The position numbers and the translations under genes are program-made. The notes under the pieces were generated by a model. It searched no databases and was not told where the DNA came from. It saw nothing but the letters and a program-made list of their open reading frames with translations. 64,000 bases of DNA from Actinomadura rudentiformis (GTDB taxonomy: Bacteria > Actinomycetota > Actinomycetes > Streptosporangiales > Streptosporangiaceae), in NCBI RefSeq assembly GCF_008923185.1, contig NZ_WBMT01000004.1, positions 186,001 to 250,000 on the forward strand, in the 5' to 3' direction. How positions within the stretch are numbered: position 1 is the stretch's first letter; the number at the start of each line of letters is the position of its first letter. Below are positions 16,267 to 24,935 of this stretch, in pieces.

Positions 16267-17562
16267 ATGACCTCGAACCACCCCCAGCCCGGTCAGTCCG
16301 AGACTGTCTTCACCTACGGTTCACCCGCGTTGAAGTTCGGGGTCGGAGCCTGCGACGAGATCGGTTTCGATCTGTCGCGGCTCGGCGTGCACCGCGTCCT
16401 GGTGGTGACCGATGCCGGGATCGCCGCCACCGGGCATCCCCAGCGGATCGCCGAGCAGATGGCCAAGTACGGCATCGAGGCGCACGTCTTCGACGGCGTC
16501 CATGTCGAGCCCACCGACGACAGCCTGAACGAGGCGGTCGAGCACGCCCGCGAATCCGGCCCATGGGACGCGTTCGTCGCGGTCGGCGGCGGGTCCAGCA
16601 TCGACACCGCCAAGGCCGTCAACCTGCTCACCACCAACCCCGGCGGCCTGATGGACTACATCAACGCCCCGGTGGGAGCCGCCAAGCCGCCGTCCCATCC
16701 GCTCAAGCCGCTGGTGGCCGTGCCGACCACCACCGGCACGGGCGCGGAGAGCACCACCATCTGCGTCCTGGACGTGCTCGCGCTGAAGGTCAAGACCGGG
16801 ATCAGCCACGCCTGGCTGCGCCCGACCATGGCCGTGGTCGACCCGGCGCTGACGATCACCCAGCCGCCCGAGGTGACCGCGTCGGCGGGCATGGACATCC
16901 TGTCGCACGCGCTGGAGAGCTACACGGCACGGCCGTACACCTCCTACGAGCGCAAGGCGCCGGAGCAACGGGTGCCCTACTGCGGAGCCAACCCGATCTC
17001 GGACATGTGGTCGGAGCAGGGCCTGCGGCTGCTGGCCCGCTCGTTCCGTACCGCCGTCCGAAACCCGGACGACCTCCAGGCCCGCACCGACATGGCACTG
17101 GCCGCCACCATGGCGGGGCTGGGTTTCGGCAACGCGGGCGTGCACATCCCGCACGCCAACGGCTATCCCATCGCGGGCCGCGTCAGGGACTACCACCCGC
17201 CTGGTTACCCCGAGGGCGAGCCGATGGTGCCGCATGGCATGTCGGTGTCGCTGACCGCGCCGGAGGCGTTCCGGTTCACCTTCACCGCCCATCCCGAACG
17301 GCACGTGCGGGCCGCCGAGCTGCTCGCCCCCCACCTCGACCGGCCGGATGCCGCTGAGGAGCACCTACCTGCGGCGCTCATGGACCTGATGCGCGACATC
17401 GGCATCCCGAACGGAGTCGGCGGCGTCGGCTACCTGGAATCGGACGTGCCCGACCTGGTGAACGGCACGATGAAGCAGCAGCGGCTGCTGACGACCTCGC
17501 CCCGGCCGGTGACCGAGGACGACATCGCGCAGATCTTCACCCGTTCGCTGTCGTTGTGGTGA
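16267..17562 (+). CDS. Hydroxyacid-oxoacid transhydrogenase (iron-containing ADH family)
   Basis: A 431-residue iron-dependent alcohol dehydrogenase homologue that follows the ADHFE1/HOT pattern rather than the general family. VAVGGGSSIDTAKAVNLL binds nucleotide; VPTTTGTGAES, MDILSHALESYTARP, NPISDMWSEQGL, GFGNAGVHIPHANGYPI and VPHGMSVSLTAPEAF contain the metal ligands and HOT-type insertions. HOT transfers hydride from 4-hydroxybutyrate to 2-oxoglutarate, giving succinic semialdehyde and D-2-hydroxyglutarate with no free cofactor turnover. It starts an operon with a D-2-hydroxyacid dehydrogenase 51 bases downstream that could reoxidise the product. Confidence 0.88.
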   Translation: MTSNHPQPGQSETVFTYGSPALKFGVGACDEIGFDLSRLGVHRVLVVTDAGIAATGHPQRIAEQMAKYGIEAHVFDGVHVEPTDDSLNEAVEHARESGPWDAFVAVGGGSSIDTAKAVNLLTTNPGGLMDYINAPVGAAKPPSHPLKPLVAVPTTTGTGAESTTICVLDVLALKVKTGISHAWLRPTMAVVDPALTITQPPEVTASAGMDILSHALESYTARPYTSYERKAPEQRVPYCGANPISDMWSEQGLRLLARSFRTAVRNPDDLQARTDMALAATMAGLGFGNAGVHIPHANGYPIAGRVRDYHPPGYPEGEPMVPHGMSVSLTAPEAFRFTFTAHPERHVRAAELLAPHLDRPDAAEEHLPAALMDLMRDIGIPNGVGGVGYLESDVPDLVNGTMKQQRLLTTSPRPVTEDDIAQIFTRSLSLW

Positions 17563-17613
17563 GGCGTCCATGGCAGTCCGGCGGCGGCACGTGATCTTGC
17601 TGACGGAGAGCCG

Positions 17614-20496
17614 ATGACCGTTCCCGACGAGATCCTGCGAGCGCTGCGCAAGGCGGGCTTGGCCGATGCGGACATCTCCAGCCGCCGCCGCGCCGAGTAC
17701 TCCAGCGACGCCTCGCTTTACCGGGTGCTGCCCAGTGTCGTGGCGTTCCCCCGTTCGGCCGACGAGGTGGCGGCGGCGCTGGAGGTGTGCCGGTCGCTGG
17801 GTGTCGCGCTGACGGCGCGCGGCGCGGGGACCTCGATCGCCGGGAACGCCGTGGGCGAGGGCGTGGTGCTGGACTTCTCCCGGCACCTGGGCCAGATCCG
17901 GGGTATCGACCCCGGGTCTGGAACCGCCGAGGTGGAGCCCGGTGTCGTGCTGGACGGCCTGCAGCGGGCGGCGGCTCCCCACGGGCTGCGGTTCGGCCCC
18001 GACCCGTCCACCCACAGCCGGTGCACGATCGGCGGGATGATCGGCAACAACGCGTGCGGTTCGCGCGCGCTGGGCTTCGGCCGTACGAGCGACAACGTCG
18101 TCGAGCTCGACGTGCTGGCCGGGACGGGCGAGCGCCTGGCCGCGCGGCGCGGTGCCGACGTGGGTTCCTCGGCTGCGCTCACCGCGCTGGACGGGGTCGT
18201 CCGGGCCGACCTGGCCACGATCCGCACCGAGCTGGGGCGGTTCGGACGGCAGATCTCGGGCTACTCGCTGGAACACCTGCTGCCCGAGCGTGGTTTCGAT
18301 CCCGCCCGGGCATTGGTGGGCACCGAGGGCACTCTGGGCCTGCTGCTGGGCGCCACCGTGAAGCTGGTGCCCATACCGGCCGACCCGGTGCTGGTGGTGC
18401 TGGGCTATCCCGACATGGCCTCGGCGGCGGACGCGGTACCGCACGTTCTGCCCCACCGGCCGATCGCCGCAGAAGGACTGGACGCGCGCATCGTGGACGT
18501 CGTACGCCGGCTGCGCCGCAACGCCCCCGTCCCCGACCTGCCCCGGGGAGGCGGCTGGCTGTTGGTGGAGCTGCCGGGCGGGGACCAGGGCGTGGACCCG
18601 GCCGCGCTGGCGTCCGACGCCGACGCCATCGATCACCGGGTCGTCGCCGATCCGGCGGAGGCGGCCGCGCTGTGGCGGATCCGCGAGGACGGCGCGGGCC
18701 TGGCGGCCAGGCCCCACGACGGGCGCATGTCGTACGCCGGCTGGGAGGACGCCGCCGTGCCGCCCGAACGGCTCGGCGCCTACCTGCGCGACTTCGAGGC
18801 GTTGCTGGCCGAACGGGGCCTGGCCGGGACGCCGTACGGGCACTTCGGCGACGGCTGCGTGCACGTCCGCATCGACTTTCCCCTCGACCGGCAGGGCGGT
18901 ACGCGAGTCTTCCGTGAATTCCTCACCGACGCGGCCAGGCTGGTGGCGTCGCACGGCGGCTCGATGTCCGGGGAGCACGGCGACGGGCGGGCCCGCGGCG
19001 AGCTGCTGCCGATCATGTACTCCTCGGCGGCGTTGCGGCTCTTCGAGCGGGTCAAGGCGGTGTTCGACCCCGATGACGTGCTCAACCCCGGGGTGATCGT
19101 ACGGCCGCGGCCGGTGGACGCCGACCTGCGGGTGCCTGCCGCCACCCTGCGCGTCGCTGATGGCAACCTTCGGGGGCCTGCTGCCAACCTGCGGGGCTCT
19201 GCTGCCAACCTACGGGGGCCGGCCACCGCTTCGGGGCGGCGCGGCCTGGCGTTCGCCTACGGCGACGACGCGGGCGACTTCACAGCCGCCGTCCACCGGT
19301 GCACCGGGGTCGGCAAATGCCGCGCGGACCTGACCGGGGCCGGCGGCGTCATGTGCCCGTCCTACCTGGCCACCAAGGACGAGAAGGACTCCACCCGTGG
19401 GCGCGCCCGCGTTCTCCAGGAGATGGCCAACGGCGAGCTGGTGCGCGGCTGGCGATCCCCGGAGGTGCACGACGCGCTGGATCTGTGCCTGGCCTGCAAG
19501 GGCTGCTCGTCCGACTGCCCGACCGGCGTCGACATGGCCGCCTACAAGGCGGAGGTCCTCTACCAGTCCTACCGGCACCGGCTGCGGCCGATGTCGCACT
19601 ATGTGCTGGGCGGCCTTCCCCGGTGGGTACGGCTGGCCGCGCGGGCGCCGCGCCTCACAAACCGGATGATGTACGGCCCGCTGGCCGGACCTGGCAAACG
19701 CCTGGCCGGGGTGGACCACCGACGCGATTTCCCACGCGTGGCGTCCCAGACGTTCCGCCGCTGGTTCCGCGACCACCCCGTGGCGCCCGGCGACCCGGTG
19801 CTGCTGTGGATCGACACCTTCACCGACCACTTCAGCCCCCAGGTCGCCATCGCGGCGGTGCGAGTTCTTGAGGACGCCGGATTCTCGATACGGATCCCCC
19901 AGCGGGGGCTGTGCTGCGGGCTCACCTACATCTCCACCGGCAGGCTCGGCACGGCCCGCAAGCTGCTGCGCCGCTCGGTGAACGCCCTGGCGCCGCACGC
20001 CGAGGCCGGTACACCGATCGTCGGCCTGGAACCCTCCTGCATCGCGGTGTTCCGTTCCGACGCCCGCGAACTGCTGAACGTCCCGTCGGACGCCCCGTCC
20101 CTGCCGGACGTCTACACCCTCGCGGAGCTGCTCTCAGAGCGGCCCGGCTGGACGCCGCCGCCGCTGGACGGGGTGACCGCCGTCGCCCAGCCTCACTGCC
20201 ACCACCACGCCGTCATGGGCTGGGACGCCGACCGTGCCCTGCTGGAAAGCGCCGGCGCGTCGGTCCAGCCGGTCGGCGGCTGCTGCGGACTCGCCGGAAA
20301 CTTCGGCGCCGAAAAGGGCCACTACGACGTCAGCGTGGCGGTGGCCGAGACCGCCCTGCTGCCCGCCGTCCGGGCTGCCGATGCCGACGCCACCGTCCTG
20401 GCCGACGGGTTCTCCTGCCGCACCCAGCTGGCGGCCCTGGCCGGCCGGGACGGCCTTCACCTGGCCGAACTCCTGGCCGAGCCCTTGAGGCGATGA
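17614..20496 (+). CDS. FAD/Fe-S D-2-hydroxyacid dehydrogenase (YdiJ-like, probable D-2-hydroxyglutarate dehydrogenase)
   Basis: A 960-residue fusion. An FAD-binding type 4 domain (about 35-230: PRSADEVAAALEVCRSLG, RGAGTSIAGNAVGEGVVLDF, GPDPSTHSRCTIGGMIGNNA) is followed by an FAD-oxidase C domain to about 490 (YGHFGDGCVHVRIDF, GSMSGEHGDGRARGELL). A ferredoxin-like part has CLACKGCSSDCPTGVDM near 628, and two cysteine-rich CCG segments (RGLCCGLTYIST, GGCCGLAGNFG) end it. This is the E. coli YdiJ layout and length, whose activity is D-2-hydroxyglutarate oxidation; D-lactate is the alternative substrate. At about 505-535 a repeated linker (LRGPAANLRGSAANLRGPA) separates the halves, encoded by 21-base repeats. 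Confidence 0.88.
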   Translation: MTVPDEILRALRKAGLADADISSRRRAEYSSDASLYRVLPSVVAFPRSADEVAAALEVCRSLGVALTARGAGTSIAGNAVGEGVVLDFSRHLGQIRGIDPGSGTAEVEPGVVLDGLQRAAAPHGLRFGPDPSTHSRCTIGGMIGNNACGSRALGFGRTSDNVVELDVLAGTGERLAARRGADVGSSAALTALDGVVRADLATIRTELGRFGRQISGYSLEHLLPERGFDPARALVGTEGTLGLLLGATVKLVPIPADPVLVVLGYPDMASAADAVPHVLPHRPIAAEGLDARIVDVVRRLRRNAPVPDLPRGGGWLLVELPGGDQGVDPAALASDADAIDHRVVADPAEAAALWRIREDGAGLAARPHDGRMSYAGWEDAAVPPERLGAYLRDFEALLAERGLAGTPYGHFGDGCVHVRIDFPLDRQGGTRVFREFLTDAARLVASHGGSMSGEHGDGRARGELLPIMYSSAALRLFERVKAVFDPDDVLNPGVIVRPRPVDADLRVPAATLRVADGNLRGPAANLRGSAANLRGPATASGRRGLAFAYGDDAGDFTAAVHRCTGVGKCRADLTGAGGVMCPSYLATKDEKDSTRGRARVLQEMANGELVRGWRSPEVHDALDLCLACKGCSSDCPTGVDMAAYKAEVLYQSYRHRLRPMSHYVLGGLPRWVRLAARAPRLTNRMMYGPLAGPGKRLAGVDHRRDFPRVASQTFRRWFRDHPVAPGDPVLLWIDTFTDHFSPQVAIAAVRVLEDAGFSIRIPQRGLCCGLTYISTGRLGTARKLLRRSVNALAPHAEAGTPIVGLEPSCIAVFRSDARELLNVPSDAPSLPDVYTLAELLSERPGWTPPPLDGVTAVAQPHCHHHAVMGWDADRALLESAGASVQPVGGCCGLAGNFGAEKGHYDVSVAVAETALLPAVRAADADATVLADGFSCRTQLAALAGRDGLHLAELLAEPLRR

Positions 20497-20502
20497 TCTG
20501 AC

Positions 20503-21213
20503 GTGCGCGAGATCGTTGGTACGTACAACCTGAACAGGCAGGTGGCCGAGGTGCTCAGGGAGGCCATCCAGACCGGGGAACTGCGTCCGGGCGAGCTCTA
20601 CTCGGTCAGCCGCCTGGCCGACCAGATGAAGATCTCCCGCACCCCTGTGCGCGAGGCGCTGCTGGGGCTGGCCGACACCGGAATGGTCCGCATCGAGCGC
20701 AACCGCGGCTTCCGCGTCATCCGGCGCGATCCCCGCCACATCGCCGAGGTCTTTCACATGCGGCTGCTCCTGGAGGTCCCCGCCACCCGGCTGGCCGCGC
20801 GGCACGCCGGTCCCGAACTGCTGGACGCGCTGCGCCACGAGCTGGCGCAGATGCGTGCCGCCGCCACCGACCACGACGAGGTCCGTTTCATGCGGCACGA
20901 CCGGCGGTTCCACGAGCTGGTGCTCGGCTCGGGCGGCAACGCGCTGCTGACCACCACGGTCGGCGGCCTGCGCGACACGATCACCACGGTCGGGGCGTCC
21001 ACTGTCGATCAGACCCGGTCCCTGGCCGACATCGCCACCGAACACGAACCGATCATGACGGCCCTGGCCTCCGCGAACGAGGACGCCGCAGCCGAAGCCA
21101 TGCGCAGCCACATAGCGCACACCGCCGAGCTGCTCCTGAGCCAGGTCTCCGCCGAGAACCAGACCCCCGTCACCGCCGCGGACACCGAACTGATCCGCGA
21201 CGCCTCCCCGTAG
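20503..21213 (+). CDS. GntR family regulator, FCD (FadR) subfamily
   Basis: A 236-residue protein with a winged helix (VAEVLREAIQTGELRPGELY, ISRTPVREALLGLADTGMV at about 42-60) and an all-helical FCD domain. The metal/ligand residues of FCD proteins are visible (RLLLEVPATRLAARHA, HDRRFHELVLGSGGN, EHEPIMTALASANED, AMRSHIAHT). It starts at GTG 6 bases after the dehydrogenase stop, so it is part of the operon. FCD regulators commonly sense hydroxy- or oxo-carboxylates (lactate, glycolate, D-2-hydroxyglutarate), which fits the two enzymes. The palindrome at 16207 is the proposed site. Confidence 0.9.
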   Translation: MREIVGTYNLNRQVAEVLREAIQTGELRPGELYSVSRLADQMKISRTPVREALLGLADTGMVRIERNRGFRVIRRDPRHIAEVFHMRLLLEVPATRLAARHAGPELLDALRHELAQMRAAATDHDEVRFMRHDRRFHELVLGSGGNALLTTTVGGLRDTITTVGASTVDQTRSLADIATEHEPIMTALASANEDAAAEAMRSHIAHTAELLLSQVSAENQTPVTAADTELIRDASP

Positions 21214-21290
21214 GGGGTCGGGCAGGCCGTACGGCATTGCCCGGACATCGTGGACCGAGTGCCGCTCGGGGTTCGGTAGGGTCACCGATC

Positions 21291-21935
21291 ATGGCGAATC
21301 GGTCGTTCCTGTTCGTCGGCGACCATGAGGGGATCAACCCCGGCTGGGAGTCCGGGATCCCCGACATCCAGCAGAAGGTGCTCGCCGAGGACGTCTATTG
21401 CGTGCCGTTGCTGTGGCTGGCGATGTTCCGGCCTGCGGATCTGGTGACCACGACGTTCCCTCCAGAAGACGATGACGACGAGGAAGGTCCGGTCGAGGCC
21501 ACCGCGCCGCTCGCCCCGAAGGAGCGCGCACTCGCCCAGCTCGACGCGGCCCTGCCGGCACTGCACTCGATCTTCCAAGGGGCCGGACGGCTGGACGAGC
21601 ACGCCGGTCTTCTGCGCCAAGGCGTGCAGTCCATGCTGGGCCGGTTCGTGACGATCGAGCTCTACGAGATCGCAGTGTTGATCGATGAAGAGAAGTACTA
21701 CCGGGACCTGCGGACCGCGCTGGGCAGTCTGGACGAACCCGGCGACCTCGCAGAGGATCGGGCCCGCCTGACGGATCTGGCGCAGCTGCGCGAGGGACGG
21801 CCGTTCCCACCGGCACGGCTCGTTGTCGACGGCCTCGACGCGCCGGAAGACGACTTGTGGAACCACACCCGACTGCTGGGCGCAAGCTTTCTCCGGCCGG
21901 TGCCCTGGGAGGCCGCCGCGGACACGCCAGCCTGA
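21291..21935 (+). CDS. Conserved hypothetical protein
   Basis: A 214-residue soluble, acidic protein beginning MANRSFLFVGDHEG. It includes an Asp/Glu-rich loop (PPEDDDDEEG, about 61-70) and a helical middle (MLGRFVTIELYEIAVLIDEEKYY). I recognise no domain. There is no signal peptide. The ATG at 21291 is favoured because upstream sequence in frame is unlike protein. It stands alone, 78 bases after the GntR gene, and is followed by a 16-bp tandem repeat. Confidence 0.65.
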   Translation: MANRSFLFVGDHEGINPGWESGIPDIQQKVLAEDVYCVPLLWLAMFRPADLVTTTFPPEDDDDEEGPVEATAPLAPKERALAQLDAALPALHSIFQGAGRLDEHAGLLRQGVQSMLGRFVTIELYEIAVLIDEEKYYRDLRTALGSLDEPGDLAEDRARLTDLAQLREGRPFPPARLVVDGLDAPEDDLWNHTRLLGASFLRPVPWEAAADTPA

Positions 21936-21990
21936 CCAGAAGCGTCCCACCGGACGCGGTGGCCATGGCGGCGCGAGGCTCCAGTAGTCC

Positions 21991-22066
21991 GCCCTCTGCG
22001 GTGCCACCCTCTGCAGGTGCCACCCTCTGCAGGTGCCACCCTCTGCAGGGGGCCACCCTCTGTAGG
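21991..22066. repeat. 16-bp tandem repeat
   Basis: Three identical units GTGCCACCCTCTGCAG at 22001, 22017 and 22033 are flanked by a diverged unit on each side (GCCCTCTGCG at 21991; GGCCACCCTCTGTAG at 22051). It lies between two convergent genes. Confidence 0.9.
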
Positions 22067-22098
22067 GGGCATCTTTTCCTTGCTCGTGGTGAGGGGGT

Positions 22099-22407
22099 TC
22101 AGGGGCCGGGCTTTTTGCGGGCGGCAGCGACGATCTCTTCCAAGGCCAGGGCGTGAGCTTGGAACGCGGCGCGGCCATGCGGGGTGAGGCGGATTCGGGT
22201 GCTGCGTTGCCCGTGGAGGCGTTCCTTGCGCACGTCCACGTAGCCCGCGTCGTTCAGGGCGCTGATCTGTTTGGACAACGCCGAATCGCTGGTGCCCAGA
22301 TGGTCGCGCAGCACGCGGAACTCCACCCAATCGGTCGGCGCCAGCATCGCCAGGATCGACAGGCGGGCTGGGACGTGGATGAACTCGTCGAAGTGTGCGC
22401 CGGTCAT
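22099..22407 (-). CDS. Winged-helix regulator (MarR-like, HTH_27 type)
   Basis: A 102-residue protein, essentially a single winged helix: HVPARLSILAMLAPTDWVEF, LRDHLGTSDSALSKQISALN and AGYVDVRKERLHGQRSTRIR match the HTH_27 group. Its ATG overlaps the stop of the upstream membrane protein (ATGA at 22404-22407), so the two are translationally coupled; a longer frame to 22476 would overlap that gene extensively. The operon promoter lies near the large palindrome at 22865-22917, the likely binding site. Regulator/membrane-protein pairs of this kind are common in actinomycetes, without a known signal. Confidence 0.85.
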   Translation of the reverse strand: MTGAHFDEFIHVPARLSILAMLAPTDWVEFRVLRDHLGTSDSALSKQISALNDAGYVDVRKERLHGQRSTRIRLTPHGRAAFQAHALALEEIVAAARKKPGP

Positions 22408-22847
22408 CGGCGCAGGCTGGCCTGACGGGCTCGGTGCATCGGCTTCGCCAGCAGGAGCGTCAGAGCGGCCAAGCACGCTCCCGTAAGCGTCGCGGGCAGG
22501 GGAACGTCAAGTTGGTTGAAGCCCCAGGCGCCCACGATGAGAACGGTGAGCATCAGCAAGATGTAGGCAATGTTCAACGCGGTGGTGCGGGCAGTGCGCC
22601 GCAGCCGGATGCCCATGCGCCGTTCGGCCGCTTCATCCAGGGCCAACTGCAAGAGGATGTACGCCCCCCAGACGACTTCGAAGCCGACACCGTCACCATC
22701 AGGGTCCAGATCGCCGGCCGCGCCCAAGGCAAAGATGCAGATGGCCTCGCCCACGGGGTGCCACCAGGGGAGACGGGCTTTGCGCACCACCTGCTGGCTG
22801 CGCGCGTGGATGTCCTGCAGGGCGAGCTGTGCTTCCTGGGGGTTCAT
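22404..22847 (-). CDS. Membrane protein coupled to the winged-helix regulator
   Basis: A 147-residue protein. An amphipathic N-terminus (PQEAQLALQDIHARSQQVVR) leads to weakly hydrophobic stretches, then two clear C-terminal transmembrane segments (NIAYILLMLTVLIVGAWGF and ATLTGACLAALTLLLA) preceded by a basic loop (RRMGIRLRRTART). The ATG at 22847 has GGGAG about 8 bases upstream and lies 17 bases after the palindromic operator, which makes it preferable to 22895. Function unknown; the partner of the regulator that overlaps its stop. Confidence 0.8.
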   Translation of the reverse strand: MNPQEAQLALQDIHARSQQVVRKARLPWWHPVGEAICIFALGAAGDLDPDGDGVGFEVVWGAYILLQLALDEAAERRMGIRLRRTARTTALNIAYILLMLTVLIVGAWGFNQLDVPLPATLTGACLAALTLLLAKPMHRARQASLRR

Positions 22848-22864
22848 GAGCGCTCCCGACGCAG

Positions 22865-22917
22865 AGTTACTTTCCTGTGAGGAAAGTACCACCAACTTTC
22901 CTCACAGGAAAGTAACT
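22865..22917. promoter_or_regulatory. Nested double palindrome operator
   Basis: Two short palindromes, ACTTTCC-N5-GGAAAGT at 22869-22887 and 22895-22913, themselves form an inverted pair: the 23-base arms 22865-22887 and 22895-22917 are exact reverse complements around ACCACCA. It lies 17 bases before the ATG of the membrane protein/regulator operon. Two dimers 26 bases apart, or a looped arrangement, could repress the operon. Confidence 0.85.
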
Positions 22918-22997
22918 GCGGCAACGCGCCACGTTCGGACGGGCGGCGGCTTGCTACCGCACGTCTGCTTGGTGCGGGGCGGGTACGTGTCGGCGGG

Positions 22998-23594
22998 CTA
23001 GGTGATGTTGAAGTGGAGGATCCGGTGTTTGGCGATGCTGTGGACTTCTGCGGCATATCCGGAAACGTGACTGGCCAACCACACCAGGAGTTCGTTCTGA
23101 ACGGGAGCGGCATCGCCCCACATGCCGTAAAAGCGGTGCCTGGTCGTGCAGATAGGGCGCAGAGTCCCCGCTAGAACTGAATGCCAGACGGCCGCGGCCG
23201 CAGCTGGATTATTCCCTGCCCGGTATCCGGTGATGGCGACGATGCCGTTGACCCGGAGCAGGAAACGCGCCGTATCGATGCGGGTCAGCAGTTCACTGTA
23301 GGTCCCGGTCGCGGTGAAATGCACAAATCTGAATCGCTTGGTGCTCTGGTTTCGGAGCGTCTTCCAGTCGGTCACCTCCAAATCTGGAGACAGGTAGTTT
23401 TCCCCATCCCGGCAGAAGCGCGACGCCCCTACCGTTTCAGGCCCGAGCTCCAGCAGGTCACCTTCCGGGCAGCAGGTATTGGCCTGCCCCAGAAACCAGG
23501 CGGCCAGGGTCTCTTCACGGGTGCTCGGGATCGCCTCGCTGTTGGTCAGGATCTCTTCACAGGTGGACGGAATCGTTGCATCGATGTTTCCCAT
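22998..23594 (-). CDS. SAM-dependent methyltransferase-like protein
   Basis: A 198-residue protein resembling small class I methyltransferases of the Methyltransf_24 type. LLELGPETVGASRFC is a plausible motif I (ExGxxxxGxS). RFRFVHFTATGTYSELLTRI occupies the place of the FDLIHIDGDHSYE segment, with the acidic residue pair lost. ARFLLRVNGIVAITGYR matches LLxPGGxVVxxDY. Because the usual Asp/His in the middle are altered, activity is not certain. The ATG at 23594 lies 11 bases after the MreB-like stop, so both are in one transcript. Confidence 0.6.
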   Translation of the reverse strand: MGNIDATIPSTCEEILTNSEAIPSTREETLAAWFLGQANTCCPEGDLLELGPETVGASRFCRDGENYLSPDLEVTDWKTLRNQSTKRFRFVHFTATGTYSELLTRIDTARFLLRVNGIVAITGYRAGNNPAAAAAVWHSVLAGTLRPICTTRHRFYGMWGDAAPVQNELLVWLASHVSGYAAEVHSIAKHRILHFNIT

Positions 23595-23605
23595 TGGCTC
23601 AGCTT

Positions 23606-24673
23606 TCAATCGCTGGCAGGAACCGGTGTCGCTGGCACTTCGCGCAGCGATTCCTGTTGCTTTTTGAGTTTCTTGGTCCAAGGACCGCTCAGGTAGCGCG
23701 CCGCTCCCATGATCACTGCGTCCTGCGGACAAGCGTTCACGTGTACGGGTAGATCCAGTCGCTGGCGCAGCAAGGTCGGCAACCTCGGTGCCAGCGCTCC
23801 TCCACCGGACAGCACCAAGCCGTGGATCAGCAGTTGCCGGGTCAGTTCAGGGTTGCAGGAATTACGCAGCTCCTCCAAAGCCTCAACAATTCGATCGATC
23901 ACCTGCGTGGAGGCAGTAGCGATTTCTCCGGCCGTGACCGTGTGGACCGTCGGCTTCCCGGAGTCGAGATTCTGGCCGCAGATCTCCAGAGGCTCATGGT
24001 CCCCGGCCTCTACGACCAGCGTCTCTGCCTGCACTCTTGACCGTTCGGCCGCCTCCATGCTCAGGACGAGGCGGTACTCCCGCAAGGCCCATGCGGCCAC
24101 TGCCTGGTCGAGCCGCAGGCCTCCTACGGGCAAGGTCTGGTGGGCCCAAACTCTCCCTTTGGCGACGATCGCCATTTTGGTGGAATTTCCGCCCAGGTCC
24201 GCCACCATCCGTGCCGCGATACCGGCGCCTTCGGCCTGGTGCCCAAGTGCGGCGGCCAAACCATGGTCGACTGGCACGACCTGACGTGCTCCCGCCCGCG
24301 AAATCACTTGTTCCAGGGCTCGCCGTTCCATCTTCGCAGCACCTGAAGGGACCGCCACTGCCACCCGCGGCCGCAGCCGGCCTCGCCCTGGATGCGCTGA
24401 CTTCAGCAACCACCGCACCAGCGCGACTGCCGCTCCGTATTCAGTTACCGTCCCATTCCAGACCGGCCTGACGAGCTCCACATCTCGCCAACCCAGTTCA
24501 TCGCCCTTCAGCGCGTCCCGTCCTACGACAAGGGCCCGTCCGGTGGCGCGACTGACCATCACCACCGAAGGCGCGCAAATGCGCACCTGCCGTTCGGGCA
24601 CGAAGATACGCGAGTAGACGGTGCCCAGATCCAGCGCGGTATCTGCGTTGACGACCGCTGAAAGCAATCCCAT
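23606..24673 (-). CDS. Orphan MreB-like actin homologue
   Basis: A 355-residue actin-fold ATPase. Phosphate 1 is ALDLGTVYSRIFV near residue 13, phosphate 2 MVADLGGNSTKMAIV near 157, and the adenosine loop GLVLSGGGALAPRLPTLL near 290, as in MreB/Mbl. Between them RVAVAVPSGAAKMERRAL corresponds to the MreB VCVPxGxTxVERRA block. It stands apart from mreC/mreD/rodA, so it is a divergent paralogue rather than the main cytoskeletal MreB. It is followed in the operon by a methyltransferase-like gene. Confidence 0.85.
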   Translation of the reverse strand: MGLLSAVVNADTALDLGTVYSRIFVPERQVRICAPSVVMVSRATGRALVVGRDALKGDELGWRDVELVRPVWNGTVTEYGAAVALVRWLLKSAHPGRGRLRPRVAVAVPSGAAKMERRALEQVISRAGARQVVPVDHGLAAALGHQAEGAGIAARMVADLGGNSTKMAIVAKGRVWAHQTLPVGGLRLDQAVAAWALREYRLVLSMEAAERSRVQAETLVVEAGDHEPLEICGQNLDSGKPTVHTVTAGEIATASTQVIDRIVEALEELRNSCNPELTRQLLIHGLVLSGGGALAPRLPTLLRQRLDLPVHVNACPQDAVIMGAARYLSGPWTKKLKKQQESLREVPATPVPASD

Positions 24674-24935
24674 GGAAGACCCTTAGGTGATCTTGTTCAT
24701 TCGCATACCGTAAATTACTCGATCTTGAGCCTCCACGAACCCATCACCTGGCAAAAAGATCATCAAGCGCGACCGTAAAGGAGTTGATGTATTTTCTCTG
24801 TCCCGACCGCGCGAATTCAGGCGGAAATCATCCATTTGAAGGTAACTGACTGCCCCGGCTGGCGGAACCAATACCGGAGCGGTACGGATCCTGCCCCGCC
24901 CCGCACGCCCGCACACCCGGCTTGCGGCACGCCCG

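Noticed and set aside
16321..17364. Reverse 347-codon frame over the transhydrogenase
   Set aside because: Rich in Arg, Gly and His without any domain; the forward protein carries all metal and nucleotide motifs.
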